In this document: positions 1 through 8,029 of the stretch, piece after piece
Layout of the letters: each line of letters opens with the position of its first letter
How positions within the stretch are numbered: the first letter of the stretch is position 1
Assembly: GCA_902624275.1 (NCBI GenBank)
Contig: CACNWW010000001.1
Coordinates: 1 to 55,000, forward strand
Source: an uncultured Fidelibacterota bacterium
Lineage (GTDB): Bacteria; Fidelibacterota; Marinisomatia; Marinisomatales; Marinisomataceae
Direction of reading: 5' to 3'
Length of the DNA stretch: 55,000 nt
The notes under the pieces: model-generated
The model's database searches: none
Told to the model about the DNA's origin: nothing
The model's input: the letters and a program-made list of their open reading frames with translations, nothing else
Translations under genes and position numbers: made by a program

Positions 1-230
1 TAAATGAAGATTTTGCGGAAATTACAATCGATGAAAGATTAGAAATATGTAAAAAACACCTTGAGCTGCTTGTACAAACTCATGGAGAAGTTGTTGGAAG
101 TAACAATATGAAAAAGCACTTTTCATGGTATTTCAAAGGACTTAAAAGTGCATCTTTTTATCGAAAAAAATTTGTTTTAGCAAAGAATTATTCTGAAATG
201 AAGAATATTTTGTCTAATATAAGGCACTAA
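1..230 (+). CDS. tRNA-dihydrouridine synthase, C-terminal end (5' truncated by window)
   Basis: The frame whose codons begin at base 3 is open from the window edge to TAA at 228-230 and encodes about 75 residues. The stretch HGEVVGSNNMKKH, then SWYFKGLKSA, matches the C-terminal helical domain of DusB-type tRNA-dihydrouridine synthases, which normally read like 'GE..G...M.KH..WYLKGLPGA'. These are FMN enzymes that reduce uridines in the tRNA D-loop. The catalytic TIM-barrel and its Cys lie outside the window, so DusA/B/C cannot be told apart with certainty, though the C-terminal signature favours DusB. The next gene starts 18 bases downstream on the same strand, so co-transcription is likely. 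Confidence 0.75.
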   Translation, partial: NEDFAEITIDERLEICKKHLELLVQTHGEVVGSNNMKKHFSWYFKGLKSASFYRKKFVLAKNYSEMKNILSNIRH

Positions 231-248
231 AAATTAAAAGGAAAAATT

Positions 249-1871
249 ATGGACAAAAATTTTAAAGCAATTAACGAACCAATAATTGATTTTGAACCTG
301 GTTCAAAGCACAGAGAATTACTTCTTAAAGAAATTGAAAGACAATCTAGCAGACAAAAAGATATTCCAATTATTATTAATGGAAAAGAAATTAGAACTGG
401 TAATACAAAACCTTGTACAAAGCCCCAAGATCATAGTCATATTTTAGGACATTATCATGAAGCCGGTCCAGAAGAAATTCAAATGGCTATAGACTCTTCT
501 CTGGAAGCATGGAAAACATGGTCAAATACATCATTAAAAGAAAGAGCAAAGATTTTTAAGAAAGTTGCAAATTTAATAGCTGGACCATATAGATATAAAA
601 TTAATGCTGCTGCAATGCTAGATATTGGTAAAAGTGTCTTTCAAGCTGAAGTTGACGCATCATGTGAGCTCATCGACTTTTTAAATTTTAATATTGAATT
701 TGCTCATACAATGCAAAATTCTTTTACTCCGATATCACCTGATGGGATGAAAAATGAATTAGAATTCAGGCCATTAGAGGGTTTTGTATTTGCAATTGCG
801 CCTTTTAATTTTTTTAGTATTGGTGGTAATCTAGCTATATCCCCTGCCATTGTTGGTAATACTGTACTGTGGAAACCAGCACCAAGTGCTGTCTATTCTG
901 CATACTATATTATGGAGCTTTACAAGGAAGCAGGTCTTCCAGATGGAGTAATTAATTTTATTCCAGGTGATGGTCCAAGCATAGGTGATCAAGTATTGAG
1001 TCACAAGGAATTAGCTGGAGTTCATTTCACTGGCTCTACGAAAACTTTTAAACATCTTTGGAAGAAAGTGTCTAATAATTTAGATATATATAGAAATTAT
1101 CCAAAAATTGTAGGTGAAACAGGCGGTAAAGACTTTTGTATAGCGCATGAATCAGCTGATATTCAAGGCTTGGTTACGGCAATGGTCAGAGGAGCTTTTG
1201 AATATCAAGGTCAAAAATGTTCTGCCATGTCTAGAGCATATTTGCCTAAATCCAAATGGGATGAAATACACGAAAAGCTCATAAGCGAAATCAAAACAAT
1301 TGATGTTGGTCCACCAGAAGATTTCAAGAACTTTGTAAATGCAGTAATTGATGAAACAGCTTTTGATAAAATTTCATCTTATTTAGATTATGCTAAAACA
1401 AGTAATGATTGTGAAATATTATGTGGTGGTGGATATGATAAATCCAAAGGATATTTTGTAGAACCAACTGTTATTTTAGCAAAAGACCCACATTTCAAAA
1501 CTCTTGAGGAAGAAATATTTGGTCCAGTACTTACCATTTTTGTATATGAAAACGAAAATTGGAATGAAACATTGGAATTAATTGATAATACTTCACCATA
1601 TGCTCTTACAGGTTGTGTTTTTTCAGAAGATAGAGATATTGTTGATGAAGTTAGATCAAAATTAAGATTTTCAGCAGGTAATTTCTATATCAATGATAAA
1701 CCTACCGGCGCTGTTGTTGGACAACAACCGTTTGGAGGAAGCAGAGCATCTGGTACAAATGATAAAGGCGGATCAATGCTTAATTTATTAAGATGGACAT
1801 CTCCAAGAACTATCAAAGAAACTTTTGAACCTCCTCATGACTATAGATATCCATTTATGCATAAAGAATAG
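249..1871 (+). CDS. pruA: L-glutamate gamma-semialdehyde (1-pyrroline-5-carboxylate) dehydrogenase
   Basis: This 540-residue protein is an NAD-dependent aldehyde dehydrogenase for the second step of proline breakdown, P5C/glutamate semialdehyde to glutamate. The ALDH landmarks are present: FTGST (260-264), catalytic Glu290 in GETGGKD and nucleophile Cys324 in GQKCSA. The near-C-terminal block NFYINDKPTGAVVGQQPFGG and the overall length resemble mitochondrial ALDH4A1 more than the bifunctional PutA proteins; this is family knowledge applied by eye. No proline dehydrogenase is fused or adjacent, so the partner enzyme must be elsewhere. The ATG at 249 has an AAGGA-like site a few bases upstream. 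The stop codon is followed immediately by the sucC ATG, suggesting one transcript feeding glutamate carbon toward succinyl-CoA. Confidence 0.93.
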   Translation: MDKNFKAINEPIIDFEPGSKHRELLLKEIERQSSRQKDIPIIINGKEIRTGNTKPCTKPQDHSHILGHYHEAGPEEIQMAIDSSLEAWKTWSNTSLKERAKIFKKVANLIAGPYRYKINAAAMLDIGKSVFQAEVDASCELIDFLNFNIEFAHTMQNSFTPISPDGMKNELEFRPLEGFVFAIAPFNFFSIGGNLAISPAIVGNTVLWKPAPSAVYSAYYIMELYKEAGLPDGVINFIPGDGPSIGDQVLSHKELAGVHFTGSTKTFKHLWKKVSNNLDIYRNYPKIVGETGGKDFCIAHESADIQGLVTAMVRGAFEYQGQKCSAMSRAYLPKSKWDEIHEKLISEIKTIDVGPPEDFKNFVNAVIDETAFDKISSYLDYAKTSNDCEILCGGGYDKSKGYFVEPTVILAKDPHFKTLEEEIFGPVLTIFVYENENWNETLELIDNTSPYALTGCVFSEDRDIVDEVRSKLRFSAGNFYINDKPTGAVVGQQPFGGSRASGTNDKGGSMLNLLRWTSPRTIKETFEPPHDYRYPFMHKE

Positions 1872-3038
1872 ATGAAAATTCACGAATTCCAAGCTAAAGA
1901 ACTTTTATCTGATTATAATGTACCAATTCAAAGAGGGTATGTTGTTTATTCTTCAAATGAGATTGAAAAAACAATCGAAAAAGTTCAAAATGAATTCAAC
2001 TCAGATGCTGTTGTAGTCAAAGCGCAAATTCATGCAGGTGGACGTGGTAAAGGTGGTGGAGTTAAATTCTGCTCTTCAACAGAATCTGCTATTGAATCTG
2101 CTAATAAGATACTTGGTATGAATTTAATCACGCATCAAACTGGACAAGAAGGTAAACTTGTAAATCAAATATTAATTACTGAAGCACTTGATATTGAAAA
2201 AGAATTCTACTTTGCACTAATGTTTGATCGTGCTAAAAATGCTGACGTTTTTATTGTATCTACGGAAGGTGGAGTTGATATTGAAGAAGTAGCAGAAAAA
2301 ACTCCTGATAAAATTATTAAAGCCTGGGTTGATAATGATATTCACCCTCTTGATGATGCGGTTAATACAATCATCGAAGCATTAGGTCTAAATTCATTTA
2401 ATGATGCTTTTGAGATTTTTAAAAATATTTATAATTGCTATTTAAATTCAGACTGTAATTTGCTTGAAATTAATCCTTTAGTAATCACTAAAGACCAAAA
2501 AATTATTGCGCTAGATGCAAAAGTTGATATTGACTCAAATGCATTATTCAGACAAGAAAAAATTTCAAAATTTCATGATACTTCAGAGGAAGATCCACTT
2601 GAACTAAAGGCATCAGAATATGGTTTGAACTATATTAAACTTGATGGGAATGTTGGCTGTATGGTAAATGGAGCTGGGCTAGCAATGGCAACCATGGATA
2701 TAGTAAAACATCACGGTGGCGAACCAGCTAACTTTTTAGATGTTGGAGGCGCAGCTAATGTTGACACAATCAAAAATGGTTTTAAAATTATTCTTACAGA
2801 TCCCAATGTAAAATCAGTTTTGATTAATATTTTTGGTGGTATTGTAAGGTGTGACAGAGTAGCCAACGGAGTTATTCAAGCTGTAAAAGAATTAAACTTA
2901 AATGTTGGGGTTGTTGTTAGACTTCAAGGAACCAATGCAAAAATTGCAAAAAAAATTCTAGATGAATCTGATATAGAGCTTATAAGTGCTGAAACAATAG
3001 ATGAAGCTGCAAAAAAAGCTGTCAGGCTGGTATCATAA
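1872..3038 (+). CDS. sucC: Succinyl-CoA synthetase (ADP-forming), beta subunit
   Basis: At 388 residues this has the standard length for the beta subunit of the TCA-cycle enzyme that converts succinyl-CoA to succinate with NTP formation. The N-terminal ATP-grasp domain contains KAQIHAGGRGKGGG at about residues 50-63. The C-terminal CoA-ligase domain has NGAGLAMATMD, then FLDVGG, then NIFGGIVRCD. The ATG follows the pruA stop codon with no gap, and the sucC stop overlaps the sucD start by one base (TAATG), the usual sucCD coupling. The specificity for ADP versus GDP cannot be read from the sequence. Confidence 0.96.
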   Translation: MKIHEFQAKELLSDYNVPIQRGYVVYSSNEIEKTIEKVQNEFNSDAVVVKAQIHAGGRGKGGGVKFCSSTESAIESANKILGMNLITHQTGQEGKLVNQILITEALDIEKEFYFALMFDRAKNADVFIVSTEGGVDIEEVAEKTPDKIIKAWVDNDIHPLDDAVNTIIEALGLNSFNDAFEIFKNIYNCYLNSDCNLLEINPLVITKDQKIIALDAKVDIDSNALFRQEKISKFHDTSEEDPLELKASEYGLNYIKLDGNVGCMVNGAGLAMATMDIVKHHGGEPANFLDVGGAANVDTIKNGFKIILTDPNVKSVLINIFGGIVRCDRVANGVIQAVKELNLNVGVVVRLQGTNAKIAKKILDESDIELISAETIDEAAKKAVRLVS

Positions 3039-3916
3039 TGTCAATACTATTAAATGAAAAAACTTCTATTTTGGTTCAAGGGATTACTGGGTCTGAAGGA
3101 TTATTTCATACTCAGCAGATGTTAGACTATGGTTCTAATGTTGTTTGTGGAGTAACTCCTGGAAAAGGCGGTGAAACTGCTACAGAAAATAACTTACCAG
3201 TTTTTAATAGCATAGAAGAGGCTCAAAACGAATTTTTAATTGATGCCACAGTAATTTTTGTTCCTCCAAGATTTGCTGCAAATGCAATTCTTGAAGCAAT
3301 AAATCAAAATATTGGTTTAATTGTATGTATATCTGAAGGAATTCCTGTCAGAGATATGAAAAAAGTCAAAAGTGCTCTTGATAATTCCTCTTCAACTCTC
3401 ATTGGTCCTAACTGTCCTGGATTAATAACAGCTGAAGAATCGAAAATTGGAATTACTCCTGGTTTCATTTGCAAAAAAGGTTCTATTGGCATTCTTTCTC
3501 GATCAGGAACTCTGACTTATGAGGCAATTGATCAAATTGTTAATGTTGGTTTAGGAATGACTACAGCTGTTGGAATTGGAGGTGATCCAATCATTGGATC
3601 AAGTATGATAGATATATTAAAACATTTTGCTAATGACGATAAAACTAAAGGTGTTGTAATGATTGGAGAAATTGGTGGTAGCATGGAAAATGAAGCTGCC
3701 GAATGGATAAAAGACAATTTTAATAAACCTGTTGTATCATTTATTGCTGGTCAAACTGCGCCTAAAGGAAAAAGAATGGGTCACGCCGGAGCAATTATTT
3801 CTGAAGGATCCGAAACAGCAGATGCTAAAATTAAAATTCTAAAAAAATGTGGGGTTTCAGTTGCTAAAACAGTATCTGAAATCGGAGAAACAATGTTAAA
3901 AATAATAGAGGAATAA
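3038..3916 (+). CDS. sucD: Succinyl-CoA synthetase, alpha subunit
   Basis: This 292-residue protein is the alpha subunit paired with sucC. It has an N-terminal CoA-binding Rossmann domain (VQGITGSEG near residue 13), GPNCPG at 123-128, and the phosphohistidine in RMGHAGAI, where His249 matches the active-site His of the family. It overlaps both neighbours by a single base (TAATG type), so sucC, sucD and ndk are almost certainly translated from one message. Confidence 0.96.
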   Translation: MSILLNEKTSILVQGITGSEGLFHTQQMLDYGSNVVCGVTPGKGGETATENNLPVFNSIEEAQNEFLIDATVIFVPPRFAANAILEAINQNIGLIVCISEGIPVRDMKKVKSALDNSSSTLIGPNCPGLITAEESKIGITPGFICKKGSIGILSRSGTLTYEAIDQIVNVGLGMTTAVGIGGDPIIGSSMIDILKHFANDDKTKGVVMIGEIGGSMENEAAEWIKDNFNKPVVSFIAGQTAPKGKRMGHAGAIISEGSETADAKIKILKKCGVSVAKTVSEIGETMLKIIEE

Positions 3917-4311
3917 TGAATAATACACTTGCCCTAATTAAACCTGATGCTATGCAAAAAGGATTTAAAGATGAAATTAGAAAAGATATAATGGATAACG
4001 GCTTTGTAATAGCTGAAGAAAAAACACTTCATCTGAGCGTTGAACAAGCTGAAGGTTTTTACTCTATACATAAAGATAAACCGTTTTTTGAAGAACTTGT
4101 TGCATTTATGACATCAAGTGAAACTCACATCATGAAACTTGAAAAAGCTAATGCAGTTTCAGAATGGAGAAATTTAATGGGTGCTACAAATCCCGCAGAA
4201 GCTGAAGCAGGTACAATAAGAGCAAAATATGGAACAGATATTTCAACGAATGCTACTCATGGCTCCGATAGTAATCAAAATGCAGAAATTGAAATAAACT
4301 TCTTTTTCTAA
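3916..4311 (+). CDS. ndk: Nucleoside diphosphate kinase
   Basis: This 131-residue enzyme transfers the gamma phosphate from ATP to other NDPs through a phosphohistidine. LALIKPDAMQKG at the N terminus carries the conserved Lys, and NATHGSDS holds active-site His115. The protein is slightly shorter than the common 136-143 residues. Its start overlaps the sucD stop by one base. Coupling to sucCD makes sense because the NTP made by succinyl-CoA synthetase is directly redistributed by Ndk; the functional link is inference. Confidence 0.94.
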   Translation: MNNTLALIKPDAMQKGFKDEIRKDIMDNGFVIAEEKTLHLSVEQAEGFYSIHKDKPFFEELVAFMTSSETHIMKLEKANAVSEWRNLMGATNPAEAEAGTIRAKYGTDISTNATHGSDSNQNAEIEINFFF

Positions 4312-4316
4312 GTTTT

Positions 4317-4691
4317 ATGATGAGATTAATTTTAATATTAGTTTTCAGTTCAACATTATTTTCGCAGGTACAAACACAAAGTTGGCTTGATTATATCATT
4401 GAAGAAAACAAAGAAGAAATATCTGAAACTTCTTCTGAAAATATAGATAATGAATTCTACTATACAATCCAAATTGCTGTTAAAAAAACATTTGATGAAG
4501 CAATGGAGGTTGTTAATGCATTGAATGCTTCAAATATTGATGCTTTCATCCAAAAAAATGATGCTAATTCAGAATATAAATATAGAGTAAGATATGGAAA
4601 TTTCTCCAAGAGAGATGATGCTGCTAAATTAGCTGAAAATATAAAGCTTGAGCTTGGATATAATTGCTGGATTGACAAAACTGAATTATAA
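4317..4691 (+). CDS. Small exported SPOR-domain protein
   Basis: The 124-residue product begins with a signal peptide (LILILVFSSTLFSQ), an acidic linker to about residue 45, then a single SPOR-like repeat: YYTIQIAVKKTFDEA near 49-63 and YRVRYGNFSKRDDAAK in the second half. SPOR domains bind denuded peptidoglycan glycan strands at division sites. There is little room for anything else, so it is a minimal secreted SPOR protein. ATG codons at 4317 and 4320 are both possible starts. It sits between ndk and the rpmF promoter, where many bacteria have an unrelated yceD gene. The domain call comes from the aromatic/glycine pattern only. Confidence 0.7.
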   Translation: MMRLILILVFSSTLFSQVQTQSWLDYIIEENKEEISETSSENIDNEFYYTIQIAVKKTFDEAMEVVNALNASNIDAFIQKNDANSEYKYRVRYGNFSKRDDAAKLAENIKLELGYNCWIDKTEL

Positions 4692-4698
4692 AAAATAT

Positions 4699-4727
4699 TT
4701 CACAAGAAAGATTAATTTGTTTATATT
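4699..4727 (+). promoter_or_regulatory. Sigma70-type promoter for the rpmF-fab operon
   Basis: A TTCACA box at 4699-4704 (5/6 to TTGACA), exactly 17 bases, then TATATT at 4722-4727 (5/6 to TATAAT). This would start transcription near 4734, about 15 bases ahead of the rpmF ATG. It is the best-looking promoter in the window and falls in one of the few real intergenic gaps on this strand. Confidence 0.55.
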
Positions 4728-4748
4728 GCCACCTGGTTAAGAAAAAAA

Positions 4749-4925
4749 ATGTTACCAAAAAAAAGACAATCAAAAACGCGTTCTAAAAAGAGAAGGACTC
4801 ATTACAAGTCCACCCTTGTTCATACAGTAAAATGTAAGAATACAGGAGTAGAACATCTACCTCATCACGCATACTATCATGATGGGATTCTTTATTATAA
4901 AGGAAAACCTGTAGATCAAAACTAA
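4749..4925 (+). CDS. rpmF: 50S ribosomal protein L32
   Basis: This 58-codon gene encodes a very basic N terminus (LPKKRQSKTRSKKRRTHYK), characteristic of L32, followed by a short domain ending YYHDGILYYKGKPV. L32 sits in the large ribosomal subunit near the peptidyl-transferase region. Only one Cys (residue 29) and a His-His pair (39-40) remain where zinc-binding versions have two CxxC pairs, so this is probably a zinc-independent or altered form. The ATG follows the promoter at 4699-4727. The stop overlaps the fabD start by one base (TAATG), giving the classic rpmF-fab linkage between ribosome and lipid synthesis. Confidence 0.88.
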   Translation: MLPKKRQSKTRSKKRRTHYKSTLVHTVKCKNTGVEHLPHHAYYHDGILYYKGKPVDQN

Positions 4926-5809
4926 TGAAGAATTGTTTCATTTTTTCAGGGCAAGGTTCTCACCGACCTGGAATGAGCTTAAATCTTTATAAAACATTCC
5001 AAATCGCAAAAGATAGAATTGAATTATCTAATAAAATTTTAGGATATGACATTTCAGAAATTATGTTTTCTGCTGAAGAAAATTTATTAAGACAAACTCA
5101 ATATGCTCAATTAGCTATTTTTATACATTCAACAATAATTTTTGATTTAATAAAAGACCAAAAAGAATGTGTTGCTGTAGCTGGACATAGCCTGGGTGAG
5201 TTTAGTGCATTGTATGCAAACAATTTTTTTGATTTTGAAACTGGGTTACAGATTGTAAATGTTCGTGCAAAAGCGATGCATGAATGTGAATTTAATAATC
5301 CAGGTAAAATGAGTGCTGTTATAGGAGCATCAATTGATAAAATACAAACTATTTGTGATTCTATTGATTGTCAAATTGCAAATATCAACTCTGATTCGCA
5401 AATCGTTATTTCTGGAAGTGAAGAATCAATTGATTTAGCATCGGAAAACCTAAAAAAAATTGGTTCAAAGGTATTACCATTAAGTGTTAGCGGAGCATTT
5501 CATTCAAAACTAATGTCAGATGCAAAAAACAAGCTATCAGATATAATAAATACTTCAAGATTTAATGAAGTATCATTCCCTATTGTTTCCAATTTTAATG
5601 CAAAACCAAATAGAAGCATTGAAGAAATAAAACATGCTCTGATTGAACAAATAGACAATCCGGTCCAATGGTCAAAAAGCATTAAATCACTTAGTGAATT
5701 ATCTAACGAATTTGTAGAAATTGGCCCAAAAAAAGTTTTAAGCAATATTATAAAAAAAATTGATGATTCATTAACAATTACAACCTATAATAGTATTGAA
5801 AACTTATAA
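4925..5809 (+). CDS. fabD: Malonyl-CoA:ACP transacylase
   Basis: This 294-residue enzyme loads malonyl groups from CoA onto acyl carrier protein for type II fatty-acid synthesis. FSGQGS near residue 7 forms the oxyanion region, GHSLG (87-91) holds nucleophile Ser89, and His193 in GAFHSKLM completes the dyad. The length is a little under the usual 300-310. It is coupled to rpmF by a one-base overlap and followed by fabG after nine bases. Confidence 0.95.
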   Translation: MKNCFIFSGQGSHRPGMSLNLYKTFQIAKDRIELSNKILGYDISEIMFSAEENLLRQTQYAQLAIFIHSTIIFDLIKDQKECVAVAGHSLGEFSALYANNFFDFETGLQIVNVRAKAMHECEFNNPGKMSAVIGASIDKIQTICDSIDCQIANINSDSQIVISGSEESIDLASENLKKIGSKVLPLSVSGAFHSKLMSDAKNKLSDIINTSRFNEVSFPIVSNFNAKPNRSIEEIKHALIEQIDNPVQWSKSIKSLSELSNEFVEIGPKKVLSNIIKKIDDSLTITTYNSIENL

Positions 5810-5818
5810 AATTGTTTT

Positions 5819-6550
5819 ATGCTTAACTTTTCTACAAAAACTGCAATTGTAACTGGAGGATCAAGAGGAATTGGGAAAGAAATTTCTTTAATTCTTGCCA
5901 AAAATAATTTTAATGTTGTAGCAGTTGCTACTAGCGAGAAATCTTTAGATTCAATCAGAGACGTAGAAAATATTTATCCCTTCTGTGGTGATATTTCTGA
6001 TGAAAAATCAATTGAAAAACTATATGAATTTGTTGTTTCAAAATTTGGTCATGCAGATGTTCTTGTTAATAATGCTGGCATTCATATGGATAATATTCTA
6101 CTAAGAATGAAATCTGAAGAATGGAATCAAGTAATGAATGTTAATCTTAATGGTCCTTTTCATTTAACAAAAACAGTCTTAAAAGATATGGTAAAGAACA
6201 AAAATGGAAGAATTATTAATATCTCTTCCATTTCTGGAACAGATGGTAATAAAGGACAAGGAAATTATGCTGCTTCTAAAGGTGGTCTATTGGCATTAAC
6301 AAAATCCCTAGCAAAAGAAGTTGGTCGTAGAAATATCACAGTAAATTGTATTGCACCGGGATTAATTGAAACTGATATGACCTCTCATCTGTCTGAAACT
6401 GTGAAACAAGGATACTTAGAAAGAATTCCTTTAAAAAAACTTGGAAAACCAAAAGATATTGGACAAATGATTTTATTTTTATGTTCCGATGAAGCCAGTT
6501 ATATTACAGGGCAAACATTTTATATTGACGGTGGAATGTCATTAAATTAA
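5819..6550 (+). CDS. fabG: 3-oxoacyl-[ACP] reductase
   Basis: A 243-residue short-chain dehydrogenase that reduces beta-ketoacyl-ACP with NADPH. It has TGGSRGIG (12-19) for cofactor binding, NNAG (84-87), and the catalytic Ser137, Tyr150 and Lys154 (YAASK). The C terminus, [14 protein letters not shown], is typical of FabG. Its position between fabD and acpP settles the assignment over other SDR enzymes. There is little ribosome-binding sequence before the ATG, so translation may depend on fabD. Confidence 0.95.
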   Translation: MLNFSTKTAIVTGGSRGIGKEISLILAKNNFNVVAVATSEKSLDSIRDVENIYPFCGDISDEKSIEKLYEFVVSKFGHADVLVNNAGIHMDNILLRMKSEEWNQVMNVNLNGPFHLTKTVLKDMVKNKNGRIINISSISGTDGNKGQGNYAASKGGLLALTKSLAKEVGRRNITVNCIAPGLIETDMTSHLSETVKQGYLERIPLKKLGKPKDIGQMILFLCSDEASYITGQTFYIDGGMSLN

Positions 6551-6551
6551 T

Positions 6552-6557
6552 AAGGAG
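6552..6557 (+). promoter_or_regulatory. Strong ribosome binding site of acpP
   Basis: A perfect AAGGAG directly after the fabG stop codon and nine bases before the acpP ATG. Most genes here have weak or no Shine-Dalgarno sequence, so this stands out and fits the high abundance of acyl carrier protein. Confidence 0.75.
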
Positions 6558-6566
6558 ATATTAATT

Positions 6567-6800
6567 ATGTCATTAAATGAAAAAGTAACAAATATTATCG
6601 TAGACAAACTTAGTGTTGAAGAATCAAGAGTTGTGCCTGAGGCAAGTTTTCTTGATGACTTAGGAGCAGATTCATTAGATACTGTAGAACTTATTATGGA
6701 GTTTGAAGAAGAGTTTGATTTAGAAATTCCTGATGATGATGCAGAAAAAATTACAACTGTAGGTGCTGCGCTAGAATACATCAAAAACCACGCAAAATAA
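6567..6800 (+). CDS. acpP: Acyl carrier protein
   Basis: A 77-residue acidic protein with the phosphopantetheine attachment motif GADSLD, modified at Ser36, and the recognition helix [12 protein letters not shown]. It carries growing acyl chains between the Fab enzymes. Size, charge and the fabG-acpP-fabF order are all canonical. It has the strongest ribosome binding site seen in this operon. Confidence 0.97.
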   Translation: MSLNEKVTNIIVDKLSVEESRVVPEASFLDDLGADSLDTVELIMEFEEEFDLEIPDDDAEKITTVGAALEYIKNHAK

Positions 6801-6802
6801 TT

Positions 6803-8029
6803 TTGAAAAAAAGAGTAGTTATCACTGGAGAAGGATCTATTTCTCCATTAGGCCATAATTCTCAATCCTTATGGGACAGCTTAGTCAAAGGAAAATCTGG
6901 TATTGATTACATCTCTAGCTTTGACACTGAAAACTTTTCAATAAAAATTGCTGGAGAAGTTAAGGATTTTGACCCGAATAATTTCTTTGAAGCTAAGGAG
7001 GCTCGTAAGCTTGATAGGTTTACAATGTTTGGTTTAATAGTAGCTGAACAAGCACTTCAAAATTCTAATTATGAATCCACTGATGCTGGAGTTATTGTTG
7101 GAACAGGTGTTGGAGGTATGCATACTCTTGAAGAAGAACATCAAAAACTAATTAAAAAAGGTCAACGTGGTGTATCACCATTTTATGTTCCAAAAATGAT
7201 TCCAAACATTGCTGGCGGACAAATTGCTATAAAACATAATTTACATGGTTTAAACTTTTCAATGTCTACTGCTTGTTCTTCTGCTACAGATGCAATTGGA
7301 ATGGCATACAGATTAATATCTAATGGATACTCTAAAGCTATTCTTTGTGGCGGGGCTGAAGGAAGTATTACCCCCCTTACTCTTTCAGGATTTGCTAATA
7401 TGAAAGCCTTATCAAAAAATAATGAAAATCCTCAAGGCGCTTCAAGACCATTTGATAAAAATAGAGATGGGTTTATTTTATCTGAAGGTGCGGGGATGTT
7501 AATGCTTGAAGACTATGATGAAGCAAAAAAACGTGATGCAAATATCATTGGAGAAATTATTGGTTATGGCATCACGAATGATGCTTTTCATATCACTCAA
7601 CCTGACAATGAAAGTACTGGTGCATCAAACGCAATAACTATGGCATTAAATGATGCTCAAATTGATGTATCTGAAATGGGATATATTAACGCTCACGGTA
7701 CATCAACATATTTTAACGATATGCTAGAAACTCAAGCCATTAAAAAGGTTTTTGGTAAAGATGCTAAAAATGTATCTATAAGCTCAACAAAATCTATGAC
7801 AGGTCACTTGCTCGGAGCCGCTGGAGCTATAGAAGCTATTGCATGTATAAATTCTCTAAATGAAGGTATTATTCCACCAACCATCAATTACAATAACCCT
7901 GATCCTGAATGTGATTTAGATTATACTTCAAATAAAGCACTCAAAAAGGATATAAATTTTTCTATGAGCAATTCATTTGGTTTTGGTGGACATAACTCAG
8001 TTTTAATTTTTAAGAAATTTTCTTCTTAA
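6803..8029 (+). CDS. fabF: 3-oxoacyl-[ACP] synthase II
   Basis: A 408-residue condensing enzyme that elongates acyl-ACP with malonyl-ACP. The Cys-His-His triad is visible: Cys158 in TACSSA, His298 in NAHGTST and His335 in MTGHLLGAAG. The start is TTG at 6803, two bases after the acpP stop; it gives the family-typical N terminus KKRVVITGEGSISPLG, while the first in-frame ATG lies inside the fold. The last 20 bases overlap the 3' end of the convergent isomerase gene. No fabH, fabZ or plsX is present in this cluster. Confidence 0.94.
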   Translation: MKKRVVITGEGSISPLGHNSQSLWDSLVKGKSGIDYISSFDTENFSIKIAGEVKDFDPNNFFEAKEARKLDRFTMFGLIVAEQALQNSNYESTDAGVIVGTGVGGMHTLEEEHQKLIKKGQRGVSPFYVPKMIPNIAGGQIAIKHNLHGLNFSMSTACSSATDAIGMAYRLISNGYSKAILCGGAEGSITPLTLSGFANMKALSKNNENPQGASRPFDKNRDGFILSEGAGMLMLEDYDEAKKRDANIIGEIIGYGITNDAFHITQPDNESTGASNAITMALNDAQIDVSEMGYINAHGTSTYFNDMLETQAIKKVFGKDAKNVSISSTKSMTGHLLGAAGAIEAIACINSLNEGIIPPTINYNNPDPECDLDYTSNKALKKDINFSMSNSFGFGGHNSVLIFKKFSS

